Of a stretch of 64,000 nucleotides of DNA, positions 10,659 to 21,148 are shown in pieces. Within the stretch, counting starts at the first letter, position 1, and each line of letters begins with the position of its first letter. Under the pieces are notes generated by a model. That model was not told the DNA's origin. It worked only from the letters and a program-made list of their open reading frames with translations, and did not search any database. The translations under genes and the position numbers were made by a program. The stretch is from Hordeum vulgare subsp. vulgare (taxonomy: Eukaryota > Streptophyta > Magnoliopsida > Poales > Poaceae), in the NCBI RefSeq assembly GCF_904849725.1, contig NC_058520.1:539452083-539516082 (forward strand). The letters run 5' to 3'.

Positions 10659-10685
10659 CGGTGCGGATCAAGCTTACCCGCACCG
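10659..10685 (-). other. Hairpin behind the antisense gene, copy 1
   Basis: Arms CGGTGCGG and CCGCACCG around an 11-base loop, about 80 bases downstream of the antisense stop codon. Copy 2 has a hairpin of the same length at the same distance (55930-55956) with a paired base change (CGGTGTGG / CCACACCG). This suggests selection for the stem, perhaps in 3'-end formation, but two copies are weak evidence. Confidence 0.55.
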
Positions 10686-10763
10686 AACCAAGAATATGAC
10701 GGCCAACAGAAGTGGCCAAGGTTTCTTACAACCAATACTCGGCATACCGAGGTAAAAGTTTTC

Positions 10764-13700
10764 TTACGCATCGTCCGGATTGGTGCCAGGACTGGAGGGC
10801 TCCACGAATGTGTCCAAGTCGATCCCGTCGGTGATGCGGGTGGCACTCTCAAGGAAGGTTTCCATGAAGTCTTCGAATCGAAGTTTCTTCGTGTTGGCGA
10901 CCTTCAACGCTTTCAGCTTCTTCTCGCGCACCTCCTTGCAATGCACTCGGACCAGGGACAGAGCAACGTCTGCACCACAGCGAGCCGCAGATTTCTTCCA
11001 TGACTGCACCCGGTTTGGGACCTCCTCCAGTCGAGTCGTCAAGTTTTCCATCTCATGCCGCGACTCATCTTCCGGCCAAAGCTCCTTGTCGATCCGGCGG
11101 ACGACTTCTCTCAGTCGACCGATGAAGGGACCAACTTTGCCCACGCGAATGTGCGCTGCGAGCAGATCTCGATTGGCGTCCTCGCCGAGTGGAATGTTCT
11201 CGCGAATCGACCGCTCCACGTCAGCCGCTTCAGCTTCAGCGTCCATGCAAAAATCTGCAAACACAGGACAAGCAAACAATAAGGGCCGAGTGTAGCGCAC
11301 GTACCACAAGCACTCGGAAAAACAGGACTTACCACCCAGACGCGTCATCATCTGCCGAGCCCAGTCACCGACGTATTTCTCCTGCGCTATACACCGCTTG
11401 TTCAGCACATTCATTTGCCCCATCAGATCAGACCTTTGCGCCTTCATCTTCTCAACTTCAGCAGTCAGTGCCTTGTTCGCTTCACGAGCCTGCTCCAACG
11501 ACTTCTCTCGTTCCACCAGAACCTCCTTCATACCAGCCATTGCAATCAGTGCCGCATCCAGCTCACCGGCAAACTGAACCTTTTCCGCCATAAGTGTCTC
11601 GTATGATGTCCCCATCTCACAAGTTTTCTGCCAGCCAGCACCAAGAGACGATCAGACAAATCCAACACTAAAAAGTCTAAGTTCTTCAGACCCCTGCTGA
11701 CGCAAGCAGTCGACAGCGGTCTCGGGGACTACACCCAGTGGGTTCACTGAGAGTGACCCCACTGGCATGAAACTCAAACAAGTACGCCCTATTGAGATAC
11801 ATGACAACACCTACGCCTACAAGGCTAATACTACCCGACCTGAGTAAAATTACTCTCGGGGACTCTTACAGTAGGTGCACTTCGAGTGCCCCAACTGTTA
11901 GCAGACGACCATATTATTTACGGATCTGACCAAGTCAAAGACAATATGCATAAAGACAACTGTCGGTGCAAGCACTCGACAGAAGTCTCGGGGACTACAC
12001 CCACTGGGTTCACTCAGAGTGAACACATTGCAAACATCATACGGTATCCGAGCACACCCAGTGGGTTACAAGAGAAAAGTAAATACTTACTAGCCCACTT
12101 ACTCGGATATCGTCCCGCAGCTCCAAGCTCCGCTGGTACAAGGATGCGATGGAGTCGTACGCCTTCTTGGCTTCTCCCGCCATCCGCTCCGCCTGCACCA
12201 TGGCCCCCTTGGCCGCTCCCACCTGATCCTCCGGGAGGCGCTGGATGTTGAACTCGACATTTGACGGGCCTGGCATCGTTGGAAGCTCCTTGGGCATCCC
12301 AAGGCCCGCTCCAGTCGGTTCAGCAGCCACCAGCGCCTCCTCAGTCGGCGGCATCGCCTCAGTCCGCGGCACGTCCGCGGCGAGAGCAGTAACTGGCGGG
12401 ACAGCCTCAAGGACAGGCTCCGCAGCTTGCTCAAGTCTCCCCTGGTCACCCTCATCCACATAAATCACCCCTGCCAGACCGAACGGCGCGAGATCTCAGA
12501 AAAAGAAAGGGGCAAGACCGAAGACAGAATTCGCGATGCGATAATATAAAACTTTCGGAATCGCTACAACACACCTGGCTGGGACGAGACGACGTTGTCC
12601 GTGTCCATGGGATCATCCTCCTGGCGCGCCGGAGAGGTGGCAGAGGTGGCACCCCTGTCGAGTGAAATTCATTCGACCATCACACAGGAGTTCAATTGAA
12701 TATCAGAAGAAGAACAATGCACTTACGTTGAGGTGACGGGAACAGTGACCCTCATCCGCGGCAAAGCCTTCCGAGGTTTAGATCCGCTCGGTTTAGCCAC
12801 CTTGGAAGGCTCACCCGCAGGCTCAGCAGCAACGTCCCTGGTCCTCTTGGTGCTCTGAGCACTCGGGACCACAGGAGCAGTGGGCGGAGCACTCGAGGAT
12901 GCTGGAGGGGCCGAGGGAACTGCAGGTTCATGTCGGCGCTTGGTTTGGTGCTCCGGCAGGGGAGGCGGCGAGTCCTGCTCTTCGTCTTCCTCCTCCTCCT
13001 CACTAGACTCTTCCACCGTTTCCCCGCTGTCGGAGACATACTCGGCGCTCTCCATGCTGCCCTCCTGGCTGCCCTCCTCCTCCTCCTCGGTCGGGTTCCC
13101 GTTCGAGACAGGAGAAAACCAGTTGGTCCACTTCTGCATAGAATACAGTCGACGACATCACACGTCAGGCAGAGATTCAAGAAAGCAATAAAACTAAGAC
13201 AGATACGTGCACTCGACAAATGGTACTCACCTGGTTCGGAGGAGGATTGTCCGCGCAGAAAGCCCTCACTCGCCGAGACCCTCTGGGTTCTCACTGGCGC
13301 CTGTGATCTGGAGCACCCACGACGCCACCTTCTCCTCGGTCACGCCCAAGACGTTGGTCCGAATGGAGTCTTCGGGCCCCGTGTAGTGCCACATGGCGTG
13401 GTCGCGAGCCTGCACTGGTTGTATGCGCCGACCGAGGAAAATCTCCAGCAAATCTATGCCGGTGACTCCCCTTCTGACGACATCTACGAGTGCGTCGACA
13501 AGAGGCTGGATGTCGACCTTCTCCGCCTTCGTGATCGCAAGCTGCTTAGGCGGAGCGGGTCGATCTAAGCTAAAGGGAGGAAGCCCTGTCGTGGCATTCG
13601 GGCAGGCAACGTCCTGGCAGTAGAACCACGTCGACTGCCAGTTCCTAACCGACTCCATCAGCTGAAGGGCAGGATAACTGCTCCTACTCTTCTTCTGGAA

Positions 13701-14213
13701 ACCTAAGCCTCCGCAGAGCTGGAGAAGGTGTGTCTTATCATCCGACTGGTGAAGTCGTTTGATAGTTTGGGATCTAGCAGAGAAAATATGTTTGAACAGC
13801 CCCCAATGGGGAGGACAGCCGATGAAGCACTCGCACAGGACTATGAAAGCAGAGAGATGAGCTATAGCATTCGGGGGAAAGTGGTGAAGCTGCGCCCCGA
13901 AGTGGTTCATAATGCCTTTCAAGAAAGGATGCGGGGGCAGAGAGAAACCTCGATATACATGGCTGAGCAGCAGGACGCGCTCCCCCTCCCGGGGCGCCGG
14001 CTCGATCTCATTCTCCGCCGGCAGCCTCCACGACTTGTGCACGATCATCCTGTGCTCCACCAGCTGCAACAGATACCCCTCCATCACCGTGGAGGGGAGG
14101 AAGTCCCCCTGGATCCATCCCGCCGGCAACGCTCACTGCCGCCGCCGAGCAGGAGCCGCCGCCTTCCCCTTCTTCTTCTTCGCCTCCAGCTTGCTGGTCT
14201 GTCCCTTGGTCAT
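10764..14213 (-). pseudogene. Tat copy 1 antisense spliced gene (gypsy-type transposon domain)
   Basis: A gene on the strand opposite gag-pol. Six exons are supported by GT-AG borders and by copy 2: 14213-13231, 13133-12727, 12654-12575, 12470-12103, 11627-11333 and 11254-10764, about 875 codons. Exon 1 carries the plant 'putative gypsy type transposon' domain (Pfam PF04195 family as I remember it): GERVLLLSHVYRGFSLPPHP, FPPNAIAHLSAFIVLCECF and FKHIFSARSQ. Exon 2 is an acidic Glu-rich stretch with a basic tail. Exons 4-6 are helical (EREKSLEQAREANKALTAEV) and suggest a coiled coil. No signal peptide or membrane segment is seen. Function unknown; antisense ORFs are known in other Tat elements. 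Breaks: a TGA near codon 27 of exon 1 and a one-base loss near 13260. Exons 2-6 are open. The gene has its own upstream region (14214-14735). Confidence 0.82.
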
Positions 14214-14735
14214 GGCGGAAGCTGCGGGTCCACGAAGGATAAGGAAAAGGAGGAAGCTTGGGCGCGCAGGGGAAGGCGAGAGGAGCGAGCGAGCAAAGGC
14301 AAGAGATCCGGCGAGCGTAACGAGAAAACCCTCGCCATTGGAGTTTAAGTAAGGTTCCGACTGTGTCACTGGCAGGTGGCCCCGAAACCTTATCCCCCGA
14401 CCAACCACGGCGATATCAGTGGAGAAGATGAAGGTGCGAGAATCGAGGCGTCAGGCGCTACTCGAGCGCGATGGCGTCATCCCCGCTGAGCGCGCGGTAA
14501 CTCAAATTTGAGGATCCTGGAAAATCCGCCGCTGTCAGTTGACTGGTCGCGTCAAGAGATACCCTGGAAGCACTCGGTTTCTGACAGTTTATTCCACAAA
14601 GAATTCCACTCGGATCGTTGAGCAGAAAAGATAAAATGGATCGAGGCAAGCAACGCCAAAGTCACATCCATTCCAGTTGGATCTAAACTTCAAGCATCGC
14701 TTCGTCGTTCCAACCCCAATCCATTCGGGGACTAA
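14214..14735 (-). promoter_or_regulatory. Promoter region of the antisense gene, copy 1, and polypurine tract
   Basis: Non-coding stretch between the antisense ATG and the 3' LTR. On the minus strand a TATA-like TTACTTAAA (14344-14352) lies about 135 bases before the ATG and matches TACTTAAAT in copy 2 at the same place. On the plus strand the last bases, CGGGGACTAA (14726-14735), touch the 3' LTR and are the probable polypurine tract. The assignment of the TATA box is inference. Confidence 0.5.
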
Positions 14736-15180
14736 TGATGGGGTCATAGTCCTAGGGTAGGGTCATAGGCATGCCTTGTAGGTCCAACCCAAGGACTACC
14801 CCTCATAAGGGATAAGACCCTTAGTCAGTTCCGACTGAACTAAGGAGTTCCCTCCATCCAGTCGGTAACAGATCCTCGACCGTCCAGTCGGAGATTAGCA
14901 TTCGGAGTTTATCAAACTAACCGACTGGATTCCACTCTGTGCATCGTAACCCCCTGGAGGGAAATGGTCATACGTTTCCATGTGCCTTTATTAGCATTTA
15001 AGATGTACGTTACCTGTAACATAGGCATTTATTCGCCACTACTAGCTCCTTGAGCACTGAGACGTAGGGCTATTACCTCCACCGTAGAGGGGCCTAAACT
15101 CATACAACCTCGCCGTAGCTAAGGCTCTGCCCATCCCTTTCGTACCCTACACATCTACTGTCAGGCTTATACCCACGACA
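14736..15180 (+). repeat. Tat copy 1 3' LTR with promoter deletion
   Basis: 445 bp. It lacks about 113 bases present in the 5' LTR, from just after CGCCACTACT to just before AGCTCCTTGAG, including the TATA box. It retains the 26 bp lost from the 5' LTR. The remaining sequence differs from the 5' LTR by about nine substitutions. Confidence 0.93.
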
Positions 15181-15185
15181 GGGCG

Positions 15186-15892
15186 TGACACCCCTCCCGA
15201 TGGTCCCCGGTACCCTCCCGGCACTCCCGGTACACACTATCGATGAGCCTGAAACTTTTCCGGTGACCAAAACATGACTTCCTATATATCAATCTTTACC
15301 TCCGGAGCTCCTCGTGACGTCTGGGATCTCATCCAGGACTCCGAACAACTTTCGGTTACCAACACCTATAACTCAACTATACTGAAACGTCACTGAACCT
15401 CAAGTGTGCAGATCCTGCGGGTTTGAGAACTATGCAGACATAACCGAGACACCTCTATGGTCAATAACCAATAGCGAGACCTGGATGCCCATATTGGCTC
15501 CTACATATTCTACGAAGATCTTTATCGGTTGAAGCTCTATGTCAAGGATTCAGTTAATCCTGTATGATGTTCCCTTTGTCCTTCGGTATGTTACTTTCCC
15601 GAGATTCGATCGTCGGTATCTCTATACCTAGCTCAATCTCGTTATCGGCAAGTCTCTTTACTTGTTTTGTAATACAAGATCTCGTGGCTAACTCCTTAGT
15701 CACATTAATTGCAAGGCTTGTTGTGATGTTTTATTACCGAGTGGGCCCCGAGATACCTCTCTGTCACACGGAGTGACAAATCCTAGTCTTGATCCATGCC
15801 AACCCAACAGACACCTTCGGAGATACCTGTAGACCACCTTTATAGTCACCCAGTAACGTTGCAACGTTTGATACACACAAGGTATTCCTCCG
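15186..15892 (-). repeat. Angela 3' LTR, piece 2 of 3
   Basis: Aligns with 44827-45534 of the right Angela LTR. It runs from the Tat copy 1 target duplication to the LINE. The last 14 bases (15879-15892, AAGGTATTCCTCCG) are the LINE target duplication and recur at 39084-39097. Short open frames here are LTR sequence, not genes. Confidence 0.92.
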
Positions 15893-16024
15893 TTTTTTTT
15901 ACCGGTACTGTAGGGAAAGACCCCACAGTCTTTTCTCTATATTTATAAAGTAGTAAATATGTACAAAGGAGGAGAAGAATGTACAAGTGATGTAGGAGGT
16001 GGGGGTGTGGGGTGGATACAAACC

Positions 16025-16895
16025 TCAAGGAGGTAAAAATGCTATCCATCTAAGGAGATCATCCCTAAAACTAGGTTTAATCCTATGTGCTAGTAGTGAA
16101 ATATCCTGAATAAAACGAGCCCTCCATTTTCTGAGCCTTGGTTGCTGATGATGAAAGACCTTTGCATTTCTGACAGTCCATATGTTCCAGCAAGCAATGA
16201 AGACCACTTCAGTGAAGAAAGGGTGGTGAAAGTCCCTTCTTGCAGCTAAAGAGGTACTCCACATAGAATTCCCCTGCCATGAGATATGCAGATAATTCCA
16301 AATCCTGGTACTGAAGAAACAGTTGAAAAACAAGTGGTCTCTGTCCTCCTTGATCCTGGCATGGCAAAGAACACAAAGATTTGAGTCAGATACCTTCCAG
16401 TGACGACTCTCAAGCATGTCTTGAGTGTTGAGTCTGTCCATAATCATCAGCCAGGCAAACATCTTGATTTTCATGGTACAACAGCTCTTCCAAATCCAGG
16501 TAAGCAAGGGGTTTGGTGTGATGGGTTGGTGGATATGGACATAATACTTCTTGGCAGTGTATGGTTTAGATTATTTACTCCAGAGCCAGATATCATCAGC
16601 ATTCTGGTTTATATGAATATTCTGGAGCATAGAGTTTACACAATCCAGCTCTTTGTAGGCTTGTTCAGAAAGAGGTAAGTGGAACATGGATAGCATATTG
16701 TTGTCATGAAAAGCATGGAAAACTTCCTCAGTAGTGCAAAAAGAATCCACAACAAAAGAGAACAGTCTCTGGAACCTAGCAGCCAATGGTCTGATAGAAT
16801 CTCCAATCAACCAAGAATCAGACCAAAACAAGAATGTATCACCTCTATTTGGTTTAACATAAGTCACAGCTCTGAACATATCCAAACGTTTGTAG
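16025..16895 (-). pseudogene. LINE ORF2 C-terminal part
   Basis: The last third of the LINE polyprotein, downstream of the solo LTR on the minus strand. It starts DIYKRLDMFRAVTYV and includes GDTFLFWSDSWL, the usual end of the plant LINE reverse transcriptase module. The zinc-binding reverse-transcriptase-associated region follows (MKIKMFAWLMIMDRLNTQD, CVLCHARIKEDRDHLFFNC, AACWNIWTVRN-type). A frame change lies between 16507 and 16571. The frame ends at 16025 (IAFLPP). This region is thought to help bind the element RNA; that is family knowledge. Confidence 0.85.
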
Positions 16896-16900
16896 ATGTC

Positions 16901-18560
16901 TAATATGTCTCAAACGTATCTATAATTTTTTATGGTTTCACGCTGTTATCTTGTCTTCTTTGGTTGTTTTATGTACCTTTTATATCTTTTTGGGGACTAA
17001 CTTATTAATTCAGTGCCAAGTGCCAGTTCCTGTTTTTCCGTGTTTTTGACTCTTTTCAGATCTGATTTTGGAACGGAGTCCAAACGGAAGAAAACCCCCG
17101 AAATGATTTTTTCCCGAACGGAAGAAGACCAGAGGGCTTTTGGGCCAAGCCAGGTGAGCTCCAGGGAGCCCACAAGCCCCCACTCCGCCACCTGGGGGAG
17201 GCGGCGGTGGGCAGGCTTGTGGCCTCCCTGGCCGACCCCTGACCTAGGTTTTTGGCCTATAAATTCCCAAATATTCCGCAAAAATCAGGGGAGCCTCAAA
17301 AATACTTTTCCGCCTCCGCAAGCTTCCGTTTCCGCGAGATCTCATCTGGAGACCCTTCCCGGCGCCCTGTCGGAGGGGACTTTGGAGTTGGAGGGCTTCT
17401 TCATCATCATCATCGCCCCTCCAATGACTCGTGAGTAGTTCACTTCAGACCTACGGGTCCGTAGTTAGTAGCTAGCTGGCTTCTTTTCTCTCTTGGATCT
17501 TCAATACAAAGTTCTCCATGATCTTCATGGAGATCTATCCAATGTAATCTTCTTTGGCGGTGTGTTTGTCGAGATCCGATGAATTGTGGATTTGTGATCA
17601 GATTATCTATGATATATATTTGAGTCTTTGCTGATTTCTTATATGCATGATTTGATATCCTTGTAAGTCTCTCCGAGTCTTGGGTTTTGTTTGGCCAACT
17701 AGATCTTTGATTCTTGCAATGGGAGAAGTGCTTGGTTTTGGGTTCTGCCATGTGGTGACCTTTCCCAATGACAGTAGGGGAAGCAAGGCACACATCAAGT
17801 AGTTTCCATCAAGGGTAAAAAGATGGGGTTTTTATCATTGGTTTGAGATTATCCCTCTACATCATGTCATCTTGCTTAAGGCGTTACTCTGTTCTTATGG
17901 ACTTAATACACTAGATGCATGCTGGATAGCGGTCGACGTGTGGAGTAATAGTAGTAGATGCATACAGTATCGGTCTACTTGTTTTGGATGTGATGCCTAT
18001 AGAAATAATCATTGCATAGATATCGTCACGACTTTGCGCGGTTCTATCAATTGCTCGACAGTAATTTGTTCACTCACCGTCTACTTGCTTTCATGAGAGA
18101 AGCCACTAGTAAACACTATGGCCCCGGGGTCTAATCACATCCCTCGTTTACATCTCCGCTTTTACTTTGCTTTGTTACTTTGTTTCTTTCAGTTCTCACT
18201 TGGCAAACAATCTATAAGGGATTGACAACCCCTTCATAGCGTTGGGAGCAAGTTTTGTGTTTGTGCAGGATCTTGAGATACTCCTCCACTGGATTGATAC
18301 CTTGGTTCTCAAACTGAGGGAAATACTTACCACTGTTGTGCTACATCACCCTTTCCGCTTGGAGGGAACACCAACGCAAGGCTCCAAGGCCACGGGGGAA
18401 ATCCTTTGCATACTTGCCTAGGAAGTCTCTTAAGGCGTCGCCGCGGCTGAAGGATTCCTGGTGTCGTTGACACGACAATTTCCGGCGCCGTTACCGGAGA
18501 TCTTTTTGCAGTAGCAGAAGTATTTCTGGCACCATTGCCAGGGATACACAGCAAACATCA
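16901..18560 (+). mobile_element. Athila-like solo LTR
   Basis: 1,660 bp bounded by ATGTC at 16896-16900 and 18561-18565. The 5' end, TAATATGTCTCAAACGTATC, is the Athila-like start TGATACGTCTC with two changes, and the 3' end is ACATCA. The GGGACTAACTTATTAAT motif near 16994 links it to the fragment at 286. Near the 3' end there are two degenerate copies of TTTCCGGCGCCGTTACCGG (18479 and 18532), which resemble a primer-binding region. No internal domain is present, so it is probably the product of LTR-LTR recombination. Open frames within it are not genes. Confidence 0.82.
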
Positions 18561-18565
18561 ATGTC

Positions 18566-19224
18566 CTTCCACCAAAAGGAACCACAAAGTGAGGTACCTT
18601 GGGGAACTGTGTTATGATAGTAAGTGTTCCAAATCAGATTGACCTAGGGAATATCAGCTTTATTCAAAAACTTGTCTAAATGTTTGAGGAGGAGGGCCTC
18701 ATTCTGGATAGCAAGATTCATAATCCCCAATCCACCCTTCATCTTAGGTCTGCATACAAGGTCCCAGGCAGCAAGAGAGGGGGCATGATCTTGACCATTC
18801 TTTCTCCATAAACATTGCCGTTGGATTCTTTCTAACTGCTTAAGGATCCCTGGAGGAACATCTAAACTGCAGAGAAAGAAGATAGGAACTGATGACAAAG
18901 CTGAGTTCAGATACTGCAAAAGTCCCCCTTGGGCCAGGAAGGAAGAACTGGCACCGAGTCTTCTTTCCATGTTATCCACTAATGGCATTAGATCAATTAA
19001 CCTAGGTTTAGTTGTTCCCACAGGTAAACCAAGGTAGGTGAATGGCAAGGAACCCACCTTGCAATCTGCCAATCTTTTCAGGTGATCTTGATCTATGTTG
19101 ATGGGGAGCAGGGCAGACTTGTGATAGTCCACCTGGAGCCCAGTGGATTGGGAGAACAGAAGTAGCATACTTTTGAACTCAGCTGTTGAGATTTGTCTGC
19201 AGGTAGAATTATGAGAGTATCATC
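18566..19224 (-). pseudogene. LINE ORF2 reverse transcriptase, second half
   Basis: Continues the reverse transcriptase after the Copia insertion. It starts with the second half of the split catalytic motif (ADD, codons at 19219-19227), then TLIILPADKSQQL. Later motifs are SAGLQVDYHKS-type (TGLQVDYHKSALLPIN), FTYLGLPVGTTKPR and LSSVPIFFLCSLDVPPGI, typical of plant LINE reverse transcriptase and thumb. A frame change falls near 19168. It ends at the solo LTR with CGSFWWKDI. Confidence 0.87.
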
Positions 19225-19229
19225 AGCAT

Positions 19230-20626
19230 TGAAAGTGCATTATATCGACTAGAGGGGAGTGAATAGGAGATTTTTAGAATTTCATCACTGAGGAAATTCC
19301 TTTTGAGGAAATTCCTCACTGATGACTAACTTATAGCGGAAACAGTACACGATCAGAAGTGCAAAGTTCCACAATGGCAGTTTTTCAGAGTGAGGAATGT
19401 GAAAACAGATTGCACAGTGAGCAGGCACGCAAAATACAGATGAGGATTAACTAGCGTGAAGAATTTGGGGTTGAGGAATTTCATAGAAAGTCTTCAGCAA
19501 ATTCTTCAAACAGTAGCAGTGAAAGTCATCAACACATAATCTGAGGAAAGTAAGGAGTTGAGGAATTAGAACCCGTTTCACAGCGAAGACAGTAGTTGAT
19601 GACCCAGTTCCAACTGTTGTGACAGACGTACATCTGGTTTGGAGCGGCTTGGTATTGAAACCAAAGGACACACAGTCCCTACAGTATTCTCCTTGGGCTA
19701 AGAACACACAGTCCTCGCCCAACACTCGTGGTAAGTCTTCAGGGCAGACTTCCAAACACTCACAAACTTGGTCACCCGGCGATCCACAATTGACTGCTGG
19801 AAATCTCTAGACCATGGCGCCTAACCGTCTGGAGGATGCACAGTCCTCAAAGGTAAGGCTTCAGTTCCACACAGGAACAACTTCTTCAGTGATGCTCAAT
19901 CACTAGGTTTGGTTTGTGGTTTCGGTGTATGGGGTATTTCCTCACTAATGAATTACTCTCGAAGACTCTGAGGAATTGGGTTGCTCTTATGACAAGTGTC
20001 AGTTTCTAACGGAGCAGCCAACCAGCTAATGGTTGTGGGGGTGGCTATTTATAGCCTCGGAGCATCCCGACATGATTTGACACTAATGCCCTTAAATAAT
20101 ATGACCGTTGTTGTGGATAAGACCAATGACTTGGCGTGGCTATCGAAACGGTCGGAACCCTCAACTGTGAGAGTCCTCATGTCACTCGTATTCCTCACTT
20201 GAGGCTTTTGGTAGGATTAGGCTTGGGTTGAGCATCATGAGGAAATTTATTCCAAAGTGTAACTTCGACCCCCTTTAACAGTACAGTGTTCCTATTACTC
20301 AAGTGTGAAGAAAATAAAACAGAAAGAGTAAATCTTCATGCTTCAAAGTCTTCAAAATGATTTTCTTCACGACACACTGAATTCCTCAATTTCAGTATCT
20401 TCATGAGGAATATCAATTTCATGGCAGATTCCTCGCGATTCATTTCTTTAGCTTCAGACCAATTTCTTCAACCGAAGATATACATTTTTTGGGGTCGATA
20501 TTCATCAAATATCTCAAACTCCTCAATGACTTATAGATCCTGTGTACACTCATAAACACATTAGATACTTAACCTATAAGTCTTCAAACCACCAAAATCA
20601 CTAAGGGGCACTAGATGCACTTACCA
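19230..20626 (-). repeat. Copia 3' LTR and polypurine tract
   Basis: 1,397 bp. Its inner end has one extra base (minus strand TGGTAAGTGC against TGTAAGTGC in the 5' LTR). Directly inside, the minus-strand sequence AAAAAGGGGGAGA (20627-20639) is a clear polypurine tract. A 102-codon minus-strand frame at 19447-19755 recurs in the other LTR and is not a gene. Confidence 0.92.
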
Positions 20627-20639
20627 TCTCCCCCTTTTT

Positions 20640-21148
20640 GGTGATTGATGACAATTAGGTTAAGTCTTCAACAGGGATCAAAAATATGAAGTGTAAATAC
20701 TCATTTGAGGAATTTGAAATCAAGATTCAGAGAGACTCCCCCTGAAGATGTGCATATCTTGAGGATTTTGCTTTTCACAGCAAATGCACATTGATGATTT
20801 ATATCATGGAGATCTCCTCCTGAGTCTTATAAATCATGCATACATGTAACATATCGTATGAATAAAATGAAGATGCATGATGACAAATGGTATCTGACGA
20901 ATTCCAGCATGCATGCATTAAAACTTGAGGAATAAGCATGCGAAGAAAAACGTTCAAAAGCATCAGAGTACCATCGGGCTTAAGTTACAACTCATTACAT
21001 AAAAACTTCAGAAGAGCCAAGAGTTTGTAACTTAAATATAGTCCATAAGCCCCAAAATATCCCGCTTGAAGACTAACTCTCAAGTTTCTCCCCCTTTGTC
21101 ATCAAGTGACAAAAAGGCACAAACGGAGGACTAACGCCCGTGAAGACT
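20640..21148 (-). other. Non-coding 3' region of the Copia extra gene
   Basis: AT-rich sequence between the extra ORF and the polypurine tract. No domain or repeat is recognised. It would be the 3' untranslated region of both the genomic RNA and the extra gene. Confidence 0.5.

Larger units (their letters stand above)
2704..15180 (+). mobile_element. Tat-lineage Gypsy element, copy 1
   Basis: A complete 12,477-bp LTR retrotransposon with target duplication GGGCG on both sides (2699-2703, 15181-15185). Order: 5' LTR, primer-binding site, gag-protease, reverse transcriptase, RNase H, second RNase H, integrase, 70-bp hairpin array, antisense spliced gene, 3' LTR. The second RNase H and the antisense gene place it in the Tat lineage (relatives include RIRE2, Grande and Cinful); it resembles wheat Fatima, but I could not confirm the family. 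LTRs start TGATGGGGTCATAG and end CCACGACA. They differ by about nine substitutions over 420 aligned bases plus two large deletions. Frameshifts near 5687 and 6330 and stops at 5939, 8629 and 9028 break the polyprotein. Confidence 0.95.

Noticed and set aside
17013..17438. 141-codon plus-strand frame
   Set aside because: Lies in the Athila-like solo LTR; no domain and not expected to code.
19447..19755. 102-codon minus-strand gene, repeated at 32416-32739
   Set aside because: Both copies lie in the two Copia LTRs; differing indels and no domain.
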